Assembly: GCA_030626265.1 (NCBI GenBank)
Contig: DAOUPF010000071.1
Coordinates: 1-6,748, forward strand
DNA from: Sulfurovum sp.
GTDB taxonomy: Bacteria; Campylobacterota; Campylobacteria; Campylobacterales; Sulfurovaceae
Direction of reading: 5' to 3'
Length of the DNA stretch: 6,748 nt
A model generated the notes under the pieces. That model was not told where the DNA came from. It searched no databases and was given only the letters and a program-made list of their open reading frames with translations. The position numbers and the translations under genes were made by a program. How positions within the stretch are numbered: the stretch's first letter is position 1; each line of letters opens with the position of its first letter. This document shows, piece by piece, positions 1 through 6,320 of this stretch.

Positions 1-1738
1 AGAATGGATCTATCTCTATCTTACCATCCTCATTATACGCCATAGGAGGACATTTATATACTGTAGTACACTGATCACAGGCGACACACAGCTCTGCATC
101 TACTTTTACAAATAACCCAGGGATAAAGTCAGGAGCTCTCTCAGCATCCAAGATACAAAACTCTCGTACTACTACTACAGTGGGCCCTGTTGCATCTTCA
201 TATACTTTTTTTACACCTTTAAAAAAGTCTATATTATCTTGCATATGGTGTGAGTAATGATGCTCCATGCACTCTATACCCATACCCTCCACTATCTTTT
301 TGATATCTATGTTTTTATTGCTTCTTGATGGTGTAGTTTGTCGTCCTGTCATAGCTATAACTGAGTTATCCAGAATGACCAGTATAAACTTGTGATTTTG
401 ATATACAGCATTGAGTAGTGGTGGGATACCAGAGTGGAAGAATGTACCATCACCTATAGTAGCTACAACTGTCTTTTCAGGATCTGCCAGAGCAAATCCA
501 CTAGCCATAGATACACTAGCCCCCATACATAGTATAGAGTCTATAGCTCCTTGAGCCAGAGCTAGCGTATAGCACCCTATATCTGAAGGGTAGATACTCT
601 TTTTATGCTTAAATACCTTGGTGATAGCATAGTAGATATCACGGTGAGGGCAGCCAGGGCATAGTGCTGGAGGACGGGCACTTATATCAAAGTCTAGCTC
701 TGGTGGGAGAGCATATATATTGTCACCACTGTATAGCCCTACTTTTTGATATGCTTTTAGTACCTCTTCTTTACTCATCTCATCTATACGATGAGTTGTA
801 CCTGTGTTTTTACCATATACCTTTTCACAAGCTAGCTGCTCCTCTACACATGGATATGGCTCCTCCATGACAAGCACTTTGTCATATCTATCAAACTGCT
901 CTCTGATTTTGTCAGCTGGCAGAGGGTATGGCATGAGGATCTTGACTACATCTGCTTCAAGTCCTAGATCACTGAGTGTCTCTCTGACAAAGCCATCCCC
1001 TGTACCACTAGTGAGGATTAGTAGTTTTCCTCCTTTGCATCTGTCAAACTCTTTCTTGAGTAGATGCTCCCAGTTATACTCAGAGATTACCTCTATCCTC
1101 TCCAACTGCTCACCACCCTGCACAAATCTACCTGCGCGAGGCACACAAGCCCAGCGAGGAATATCACGAATAAACTTACCCTCATTTGGTTTGAAGTTTG
1201 TCTCAGCATCCATCTCTATGATTTCTCTAGCATGACAAACTCTCATCACAGGACGAAGCATCACAGGTATCTGAAACTGCTCAGATAGCTCTACACCATA
1301 CTTGACCATATCATAAGCATCTTGTGGAGTGGCAGGATCTAATACAGGTATGCGTGCAAACTTAGCAAATACACGACTATCCTGCTCTGTTTGAGAAGAG
1401 TGAAAGCCTGGGTCATCAGCGGCAATGAGCAGCATACCACCTAGGTTTCCTATATATGAAGCACTCATGAGAGCATCTGAGGCTACATTGAGTCCTACTT
1501 GCTTCATAGTGGCACAGGTTCGTTTACCTGCAATTGCCCCTGCATATGCGACTTCGAAACCAACTTTCTCATTGGTTCCCCACTCTGCATAGATATCAAG
1601 CCCTAGCTGATGCTTTATCTTCTGTACTACTGTCAATATCTCGCTAGACGGAGTACCAGGATATCCACTGACCATATCCACATTGGCATGCACAAGCCCC
1701 CAAGCTATGGCATCATTACCCATAAGTGTCTGTTTCAT
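1..1738 (-). CDS. iorA: Indolepyruvate:ferredoxin oxidoreductase, alpha subunit (3' end beyond window)
   Basis: This is the thiamine-diphosphate (TPP) subunit that oxidatively decarboxylates aryl pyruvates (indolepyruvate, phenylpyruvate) to acyl-CoA and reduces ferredoxin in the cytoplasm; the partner IorB is not in the window. In the window 579 codons are open. The N-terminal pyrimidine-binding part has SGYPGTPSSE at residues 24-33. The family signature RPPALCPGCPHR lies at 355-366. The TPP-binding motif starts at GDGTFFHSG (429-437) and continues to DNS at 457-459. A ferredoxin-like CxxCxxCx5CP cluster begins at C551 (C551, C554, C557, C563). Known IorA proteins usually carry two [4Fe-4S] motifs at the C-terminus, so probably only a few dozen residues are missing. 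The ATG at 1738 is preceded by AGGAG (1744-1748) at a good distance. It lies 116 bases downstream of rraA on the same strand. Long plus-strand reading frames across it are antisense shadows. Confidence 0.95.
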   Translation of the reverse strand, partial: MKQTLMGNDAIAWGLVHANVDMVSGYPGTPSSEILTVVQKIKHQLGLDIYAEWGTNEKVGFEVAYAGAIAGKRTCATMKQVGLNVASDALMSASYIGNLGGMLLIAADDPGFHSSQTEQDSRVFAKFARIPVLDPATPQDAYDMVKYGVELSEQFQIPVMLRPVMRVCHAREIIEMDAETNFKPNEGKFIRDIPRWACVPRAGRFVQGGEQLERIEVISEYNWEHLLKKEFDRCKGGKLLILTSGTGDGFVRETLSDLGLEADVVKILMPYPLPADKIREQFDRYDKVLVMEEPYPCVEEQLACEKVYGKNTGTTHRIDEMSKEEVLKAYQKVGLYSGDNIYALPPELDFDISARPPALCPGCPHRDIYYAITKVFKHKKSIYPSDIGCYTLALAQGAIDSILCMGASVSMASGFALADPEKTVVATIGDGTFFHSGIPPLLNAVYQNHKFILVILDNSVIAMTGRQTTPSRSNKNIDIKKIVEGMGIECMEHHYSHHMQDNIDFFKGVKKVYEDATGPTVVVVREFCILDAERAPDFIPGLFVKVDAELCVACDQCTTVYKCPPMAYNEDGKIEIDPF

Positions 1739-1854
1739 TCTTGCTCCTAAAGTAAGTTTATATAGATTATTTTATCTATATTTTCTTAAAAAAAAGCCAC
1801 AATTATTGTACTTATACTATATTTATATGACTAAATTGTAATAATTGGTAACAT
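1739..1854 (-). promoter_or_regulatory. iorA leader with inverted repeat and possible weak promoter
   Basis: This AT-rich gap separates the rraA stop from the iorA start. It contains a perfect 8-base inverted repeat, ATATAGAT (1760-1767) and ATCTATAT (1774-1781), with a 6-base loop. The repeat sits just upstream of the iorA ribosome site and could be an operator or a weak leader hairpin. Two weak minus-strand promoter readings exist: TTACAA (1836-1841) with TATAAG (1811-1816) at a 19-base spacing, and TTGTGG with TATAGA at 16 bases. Neither is convincing. A run of eight T on the minus strand near 1790 has only a 4-base stem before it, so it is not called a terminator. iorA may have its own promoter or be read through from rraA. 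Confidence 0.3.
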
Positions 1855-2331
1855 CTAGAGCTCATTTTGAGATACTATAACTCCATCCTCATCAGCATAC
1901 AGATACTCACCTTCTCTAAATACAACTCCACCAAATTCAAGATTTACACCCAACAGTGACTCAGATTTTTTGAAACTCTTTTTAGGACATGTACCCATGG
2001 CAAAAAGCCCTACAGGTATAGTTCTAGTAATCTTTATATCCCTCACATATCCATTGATAACTATCCCAGCCCAGCCATTATCTCTAGCAAATTTCATGAG
2101 ATTGTCTCCAACTACTGCATAGTAGCTTTTGTCCACATCCACTACTACTACTCTGCCCTCACCTTTGCAGTCTCTTAGTAGTGTTATTAGCCCACTATTC
2201 TCATCATCTAGCTTCACTGTTACTATCTCCCCACAAAAGCTATCCACTCCACCAAAAGAGCTCAAACTCTCCTCTAAGACCTGTACTTTCTCTTTATACT
2301 CATCACATATATCAGCTGTTGCAAATAACAT
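1855..2331 (-). CDS. rraA: RraA-family protein, probable HMG/CHA aldolase or oxaloacetate decarboxylase type
   Basis: This 158-residue protein has the length and order of the RraA/MenG-like fold (E. coli RraA is about 160 residues). Recognisable blocks are an N-terminal TADICDEY (5-12), SSFGGVDSFCGEIVTVK (24-40), VVVVDV (61-66), NGYVRD (93-98) and a C-terminal FGGVVF...GEYLYADEDGVIVS (133-154). Residues D76, R97 and D98 form D-X20-R-D, the metal and substrate motif known from 4-hydroxy-4-methyl-2-oxoglutarate/CHA aldolases, which also decarboxylate oxaloacetate. E. coli RraA, the RNase E inhibitor, has RQ where this protein has RD. An enzymatic role is therefore favoured over RNase E control, though the physiological substrate is unknown. 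The ATG at 2331 is chosen because AGGAG (2337-2341) precedes it at proper spacing. It follows the ATPase cassette by 40 bases, and a consensus -10 in that gap suggests separate transcription. Confidence 0.85.
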   Translation of the reverse strand: MLFATADICDEYKEKVQVLEESLSSFGGVDSFCGEIVTVKLDDENSGLITLLRDCKGEGRVVVVDVDKSYYAVVGDNLMKFARDNGWAGIVINGYVRDIKITRTIPVGLFAMGTCPKKSFKKSESLLGVNLEFGGVVFREGEYLYADEDGVIVSQNEL

Positions 2332-2371
2332 ATAATCTCCTATGTTTTTATTTCTAATTATACATTAGTAT
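2332..2371 (-). promoter_or_regulatory. Candidate rraA promoter (-10) and ribosome site
   Basis: In the 40-base gap the minus strand carries TATAAT (2357-2362), directly preceded by TG. A start would fall near 2350, with AGGAG at 2337-2341 before the rraA ATG. No matching -35 hexamer is seen 16-18 bases upstream, which would lie at the 3' end of the ATPase gene. Campylobacter-type sigma70 promoters often lack a conserved -35, so this does not exclude it. A short inverted repeat, CTAAT (2354-2358) and ATTAG (2364-2368), overlaps the -10. It is too weak for a terminator. Confidence 0.4.
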
Positions 2372-4588
2372 CTATAAAGCATACTTCACTTTTAGTTTCT
2401 CTATCTCTTCAAGTACCTCATTTACTGTACTTTTAAGTTCACTACCCATCTTTTTAATCTCAGGAGGAAAGTCATCTTGCATGAGTGTCATGAGTGCATA
2501 CCATATGGGTTTGTATCGTTCTCTGAGTTGATATTCAGGTATTTCTAGAAATTCTTTGGCTTTGTATAGTTGTCCTTTTGCTATGAGGAGGTTTAAATAT
2601 GTCATAATTGATTTATCATTTGATAATATTAAAATTGTATACTTTAATAAATTTATAAACTTTCCATAACTATTTGAAAAATTTTCTGACCATAGCTCTA
2701 TACATGCCAAATTGTATATAAAATTAGGATCTTCTGCTCTCTTTTTATATGCTAACCTCGCAAACCTAAGAGCATCTTCCATCTTTTCACCCTGAGTATA
2801 ATACTGTGCTGCAAGATTATTGAAAGCATCTATATCCTCTAACTCTATAGCTTTTAGATAATATTTTTCTGATTTCTTATAATTTCCATTTTTATTATAA
2901 CCATGTGCTAAATTAAATATAGCATCAGTATTTCCATTTTTTATTGCTTTCAAATAATACATTTCTGCTTTTTCATATGCATCATCATCACTATAAAGCA
3001 TTCCAAGGTTATTTAGTGCATCTATATTCCCTTTCTCTATTGCATCAAGATAGCACTCTTCAGCTTTTCCATTATCATTATTGGCAGCATATAAAGCTCC
3101 AAGGTTATTAGACATATCACTCGTTCTCTTTCCCGATTTTTCTAATATATTAATAGCTTTTTCTACACCTTCACTATCGTATGTAAGCTGTACTTTTTTG
3201 TACAACTCAAGATTTGAATCAGATAAATCACTCGTTAAAGATGAACCTGCATCAACTAAGAAGTTATTTGCACTCTGTTTTAATTTACTTTCCAAGTCAT
3301 CATCAATACCAGAGTACCGTAAAGCTTCCGTATATTGCAATACATATTGAGGATTGTACTCATTTGTCTTACAATTAAGTATAAAATTCTTCGCTTTATC
3401 TTCTAACTCCTCTCTGCTATACCAAGCAAGTAAAAACTGTATGAGCCACTCCACCCTATTTCTATCTTTTTTCTTACCAAAACGCATCAAATACCAGATA
3501 TTAAAAAATCTCTCTTTAATGCTATATATTTTATTTTTTCCTATAGACACTGACTCTACTATGTGGTACTTTTCTAGCTGTTTGAGTTGAGCTGAGACTA
3601 CTTTACTCTCCAACTTTGTCTTTTTGGCTATCTCTTTAGTAAGCATACCATCCCAATTTATAGCTATAGCATGAGTGATGTTTTGTAGTACTTTTGGTAT
3701 GTGATTCATACGTTCTTGGTACAGTGGAGTCACATCATCTAGTACTTTCATGAGGTCATTAAAGGTATTGCCATTATCTTCTATGAAGATGTCAAAAAGC
3801 ATAACCATGGTTCTAGGTACTCCTCCTGTCACACGTCTAAGTGTTTCTAGACGTGCTGGGTTATGTTCTATAATCTCTTCTATCTTTTTTGTCTGCTCTT
3901 TGTCACCTAGTGTCTTTAGTAAAGCTGTACTCTCATCAAAAGTAAGTCCTTCAAGTGCTATGATGTTAAAAAACTCGTAAAAAGGTTTAGAGTACTCATA
4001 CTGCTGTTCAAACATCTTTGTAGAACCACCCACTATGATGAAAGAAGATGAAGTCAGAAGTATCTCTCTTAAGTGATGCTGTTCTTGCTCTTTAAGACTT
4101 TCTAGGAGTATGTTAATGTTATCTATGAACAGTACAAGCTTTTTGTCATGCTGCTTTAACTGCTTTTCTAAGTACGAAAAACATTTCATCTCATAGTTTG
4201 CATCTTCTTCATGCATCTCCACTTGTTCTAAAGCATCTTCAAACATCTCTTCATAATTATCCTCCAAATGCTCTGCCACTCTTTCCCATAGGCTACATAG
4301 CCCTCGCATACTATACTGCTCTTCTGTAAACTGTACAGGTATCAGAAACTTAGAGAGTTTTTTATCTTTATTTATCTCTAGGCTTATTTTACGCAGTATG
4401 GTAGTCTTACCTTGCCCTCTTTGTCCTACGACTATATGGTGTTGATTTGGTACAGAATAGTCTGCACTCTGCAACGCTTCAAATATCTCATCAAACACCT
4501 CTTGTCTGACTACAAACCTTTTTAAAAATTCATCCTCAGCCATTTCATTTGGATTGTACTTGTATCTAGTTGTATTAGTTTGCGACAT
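2372..4588 (-). CDS. P-loop ATPase with winged-helix region and C-terminal TPR-like repeats (STAND-like)
   Basis: This 738-residue cytoplasmic protein has no signal peptide or membrane segment. An N-terminal box FVVRQEVFDEI (25-35) precedes Walker A GQRGQGKTT (55-63). Walker B is KLVLFIDN (150-157), with Asn where a catalytic Glu usually stands. A sensor-like strand SSFIIVGGS lies at 181-189 and TGGVPRT at 254-260 resembles the GxP motif of STAND ATPases. A winged-helix-like part covers about 295-360 (KEIAKKTKLESKVVSAQLKQLEKY region), ending in RFFNIWYLMRF (360-370) as in archaeal-type ATPase_2 proteins. A helical region leads to 32-residue TPR-like repeats from 494. The C-terminus (700-738) is charged and possibly coiled. 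The start at 4588 overlaps the upstream ATPase gene by 14 bases, with GGTGG eight bases before the ATG, so translation is probably coupled. The repeat half is very AT-rich. It may act as sensor or scaffold of a two-ATPase complex; the function is unknown. Confidence 0.85.
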   Translation of the reverse strand: MSQTNTTRYKYNPNEMAEDEFLKRFVVRQEVFDEIFEALQSADYSVPNQHHIVVGQRGQGKTTILRKISLEINKDKKLSKFLIPVQFTEEQYSMRGLCSLWERVAEHLEDNYEEMFEDALEQVEMHEEDANYEMKCFSYLEKQLKQHDKKLVLFIDNINILLESLKEQEQHHLREILLTSSSFIIVGGSTKMFEQQYEYSKPFYEFFNIIALEGLTFDESTALLKTLGDKEQTKKIEEIIEHNPARLETLRRVTGGVPRTMVMLFDIFIEDNGNTFNDLMKVLDDVTPLYQERMNHIPKVLQNITHAIAINWDGMLTKEIAKKTKLESKVVSAQLKQLEKYHIVESVSIGKNKIYSIKERFFNIWYLMRFGKKKDRNRVEWLIQFLLAWYSREELEDKAKNFILNCKTNEYNPQYVLQYTEALRYSGIDDDLESKLKQSANNFLVDAGSSLTSDLSDSNLELYKKVQLTYDSEGVEKAINILEKSGKRTSDMSNNLGALYAANNDNGKAEECYLDAIEKGNIDALNNLGMLYSDDDAYEKAEMYYLKAIKNGNTDAIFNLAHGYNKNGNYKKSEKYYLKAIELEDIDAFNNLAAQYYTQGEKMEDALRFARLAYKKRAEDPNFIYNLACIELWSENFSNSYGKFINLLKYTILILSNDKSIMTYLNLLIAKGQLYKAKEFLEIPEYQLRERYKPIWYALMTLMQDDFPPEIKKMGSELKSTVNEVLEEIEKLKVKYAL
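2720..3109 (-). repeat. Tandem TPR/Sel1-like repeat array coding region
   Basis: Within the 738-residue ATPase, repeats begin at residues 494, 526, 558 and 590, each exactly 32 residues (96 bases) apart. The recurring pattern is NNLGxLY...KAExYYLKAIxxGNxDA. The first three units are the most alike, the fourth diverges after AxxY, and a degenerate fifth begins near 625 (YNLACIEL). A 32-residue unit with a conserved A/L/Y pattern and a KAIE second helix fits TPR-like solenoids slightly shorter than the canonical 34. Such arrays bind peptides or proteins in signalling ATPases. The bounds are set from residues 494 to 623. Confidence 0.75.
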
Positions 4589-5732
4589 TTCTATACCACC
4601 ATATGCGTAAGATAGGAGAATTGAAGCGATACACTTTAGGGTCTATTTCACTATTAACATAACCGTCATACACCAGAGAGTGAAGTACCTCTTTTCGTAC
4701 TTTTTCATCTAAGTTATATTTATTAGCAATGTTCAGTATCTCTTTGGACTCTAGTCGTTTATGTTCAGAGATGATATTTAGTATCTCTATTACAAAACTT
4801 TTTTTATCTTTTGAAAGTACATGAAGTCTATTTTCCCAATGTTCAAAATGTTGTCTATTTGCTAAAGCATTATTGATAGCTTCATCTATAACCTCAATGT
4901 TGACTATAGGGTCTCTTCTGTAGAGTCTTTGTATTTCTTTCACTATAAGTTGTAGATAAAATGGCATATGCCATTCTATTTTCTCCAATACATACTTGAT
5001 TTCATCATTACCTATGGTGATGTTACTTTCAAGACATAGATGACTCGCAAATGTCTTTGCTTCTTTCTGTTCGAGTGGGGTAACCTTTACTGAACTTATA
5101 TCATTAATACTATGTACAGCATTGATGCTAGAAACCACACCTTCTAAGCCTATGGAGCCTGCATATATAAATGTTATTTTTCCCATGATATTAGGGTCTT
5201 GTCTTAGACTTCTATGTTCTGCAAGTAATTTTTCTGCACTTTGTACACTTTCATGTTTTATAATGTTTTCGATAGTTTGTGAAAATTCATCCATCATGAT
5301 AACCAGCTTCTTGTCTGAATCAAAGCTTTTTAATATCTCTTTAAATGCTTTACTGTAATCTACGCTATCACTCTCCCCAAATTTTATACCTTTTATACCT
5401 GCTTCATTGATACGAATCGTTTTTAGCTTGTCATATATTTTTTTGGCTTTTACCTCAATAGTGGCTATAAACTTGTCTTCAGTAAACGCTTCAAACAACA
5501 TCTCCCAAAATGTATGGGCATTTTGGGCTGATTCACTAATCAGATATAGAACTATATAATCTTTTTTAGGTTCATCTAGTAGTCTAAACATTAAAGAAGT
5601 TTTTCCCACACGGCGTGGGGCTACTAAAAGAGTATGTGTCCCACTATCTATGTTAGACCATAAGTCTTCCAATATATAAGGTCTATCCCAAAAGTTATCT
5701 CCACGGGCTACTGGACCAACAATTAAATTCAT
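4575..5732 (-). CDS. AAA/STAND-type P-loop ATPase with C-terminal winged helix (ATPase_2-like)
   Basis: This 385-residue soluble protein opens with GPVARGDNFWDRP (6-18), the N-terminal box typical of archaeal-type ATPase_2/MNS ATPases. Walker A is APRRVGKTS (38-46) and Walker B is KLVIMMDEF (142-150), with the usual acidic pair D148-E149. A sensor strand ITFIYAGSIGLEG spans 186-198. WHMPFYLQLIVKEI (254-267) sits where the GxP motif of the helical lid would be. A winged-helix segment runs from about 309 to 371 and ends in YRFNSPILRIWWY (368-380), a signature of these ATPases. The ATG at 5732 follows AAAGGATG (5737-5744). It is the first gene after a strong, operator-covered promoter, and its stop overlaps the start of the larger ATPase gene. 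The two proteins probably form a hetero-complex in which this one hydrolyses ATP. There is no effector domain. It could also bind DNA through the winged helix and regulate its own promoter. Confidence 0.85.
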   Translation of the reverse strand: MNLIVGPVARGDNFWDRPYILEDLWSNIDSGTHTLLVAPRRVGKTSLMFRLLDEPKKDYIVLYLISESAQNAHTFWEMLFEAFTEDKFIATIEVKAKKIYDKLKTIRINEAGIKGIKFGESDSVDYSKAFKEILKSFDSDKKLVIMMDEFSQTIENIIKHESVQSAEKLLAEHRSLRQDPNIMGKITFIYAGSIGLEGVVSSINAVHSINDISSVKVTPLEQKEAKTFASHLCLESNITIGNDEIKYVLEKIEWHMPFYLQLIVKEIQRLYRRDPIVNIEVIDEAINNALANRQHFEHWENRLHVLSKDKKSFVIEILNIISEHKRLESKEILNIANKYNLDEKVRKEVLHSLVYDGYVNSEIDPKVYRFNSPILRIWWYRNVAN

Positions 5733-5744
5733 ATTTCATCCTTT

Positions 5745-5762
5745 GACAAATTATATTTTGTC
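5745..5762. promoter_or_regulatory. Operator 1 (18-bp inverted repeat at transcription start)
   Basis: GACAAATTATATTTTGTC has perfect 6-base arms GACAAA/TTTGTC around a 6-base centre. It lies directly downstream of the -10 and covers the expected start site near 5756. A protein bound here would block initiation or early clearance. Confidence 0.7.
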
Positions 5763-5791
5763 ATTATATCAGACAAAATTATTTTTGTCAA
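5763..5791 (-). promoter_or_regulatory. Perfect consensus sigma70 promoter for the ATPase pair
   Basis: On the minus strand TTGACA (5786-5791) is followed, after exactly 17 bases, by TATAAT (5763-5768). The three bases before it are TGA, giving an extended -10. The start would be near 5756, leaving a leader of about 24 bases that includes AAAGGATG before the ATG at 5732. All twelve hexamer positions match the sigma70 consensus. That is rare in natural promoters and usually goes with strict repression. Confidence 0.85.
5772..5789. promoter_or_regulatory. Operator 2 (18-bp inverted repeat in promoter spacer)
   Basis: GACAAAATTATTTTTGTC has perfect 7-base arms GACAAAA/TTTTGTC. It fills most of the spacer between -10 and -35 and overlaps four bases of the -35 hexamer. 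It is the best-matching of the three and starts exactly 27 bases from operator 1. Confidence 0.75.
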
Positions 5792-5798
5792 TAGTTTT

Positions 5799-5816
5799 AA
5801 CAAAAAAAGTTTTGTC
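5799..5816. promoter_or_regulatory. Operator 3 (18-bp inverted repeat upstream of -35)
   Basis: AACAAAAAAAGTTTTGTC matches the other two except that the first base is A instead of G, so one arm pair is broken. It starts 27 bases from operator 2 and lies just upstream of the -35 of the leftward promoter. It is probably a weaker, cooperative site. Confidence 0.6.
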
Positions 5817-5909
5817 TAAGATATTTACTTGGATTTTACTGAAAAACAGCACAATTACTACACTTTAAACAATATCTGATAATATATCAACAATAGAAAG
5901 GGTGTAACA
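5817..5909 (+). promoter_or_regulatory. Candidate glmS promoter and ribosome site
   Basis: The rightward half of the divergent region has TTACTA (5855-5860), 17 bases, then GATAAT (5878-5883) as the best sigma70-like pair. The -35 is poor and the -10 is fair. A start near 5890 would leave a leader of about 20 bases holding GAAAGGG (5897-5903) before the ATG at 5910. No sigma54 site, B12 riboswitch or hairpin is seen; the stretch is far too short for a cobalamin riboswitch. Confidence 0.4.
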
Positions 5910-6317
5910 ATGAGAGTCGTCACGGGTGTTGTGGGTAATGATATACATGTTGTAGCCAATAGATTGATAGAGATCTCTCTGCAAGAGAGAGGCTTTGAGG
6001 TATTTAATCTTGGGGTAAATACTTATCTCGAAGAGTTCATAGATGCAGTCATCGAAACTGATGCTGACTTGCTACTCATCTCTTCACTCAATGGTGAGGC
6101 AGAGGGGTGGTCTAGGGATTTACTATTTCTAAAGAGTAGATTTGACCTAGATGGAGTTCTTTTTGCTATAGGCGGAAATCTCAGTGTAGGAGAAGCCACC
6201 GAAGAGGAGATGATACCAAAGTATAAGGCATATGGCTATGACCTCGTATTTCATCAAACTGATCTTAATGATGGGCTAGATGCTATAGAGAAAGTCCTCA
6301 AAGCTAAGGTGGCGTAG
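5910..6317 (+). CDS. glmS: Glutamate (methylaspartate) mutase, small B12-binding subunit
   Basis: This 135-residue protein is the B12-binding sigma component (GlmS, also called MutS or MamA; not glucosamine synthase) of adenosylcobalamin-dependent glutamate mutase, which interconverts L-glutamate and (2S,3S)-3-methylaspartate. It shows the B12-binding fold from end to end at the family's usual length of about 137. TGVVGNDIHVVANRL (5-19) carries the D-x-H loop with H13 as cobalt ligand. SSL lies at 58-60 and IGGN at 87-90. In the classic D-x-H-x-x-G motif the Gly is replaced by Ala16 here. The C-terminus AYGYDLVFHQTDL (107-119) matches the family's GYDRVF block. It is followed after three bases by the large subunit, forming a two-gene operon. 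The ATG at 5910 is the natural start, since the fold begins at once. Confidence 0.9.
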   Translation: MRVVTGVVGNDIHVVANRLIEISLQERGFEVFNLGVNTYLEEFIDAVIETDADLLLISSLNGEAEGWSRDLLFLKSRFDLDGVLFAIGGNLSVGEATEEEMIPKYKAYGYDLVFHQTDLNDGLDAIEKVLKAKVA

Positions 6318-6320
6318 AGT

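Noticed and set aside
664..1288. Three plus-strand reading frames of 68-143 codons
   Set aside because: They lie antisense to iorA, whose minus-strand frame carries full family motifs; their translations are low-complexity Ser/Leu-rich with no ribosome sites.
1786..1815. Possible terminator after rraA (run of eight T on the minus strand)
   Set aside because: The only stem before the run is four base pairs (ACAA/TTGT) with a 3-base loop, too weak to call.
2129..2335. Plus-strand 68-codon frame
   Set aside because: Antisense shadow of rraA, rich in Ser and Thr from complementary Asp/Val codons.
3081..3980. Three plus-strand frames of 76-89 codons
   Set aside because: Antisense to the larger ATPase gene, with no recognisable motifs or ribosome sites.
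5122..5358. Plus-strand 78-codon frame
   Set aside because: Antisense to the smaller ATPase gene across its Walker B and sensor region.
5605..5622. GC-rich near-palindrome CCCAC...GTGGG
   Set aside because: It comes from the Pro-Arg-Arg-Val-Gly codons of the Walker A motif, so coding constraint explains it.
5744..5770. Rightward promoter starting at TTGACA (5744-5749)
   Set aside because: The nearest -10 is TATATC at only a 15-base spacing and the leader to glmS would be over 130 bases; the TTGACA is explained as an operator arm.
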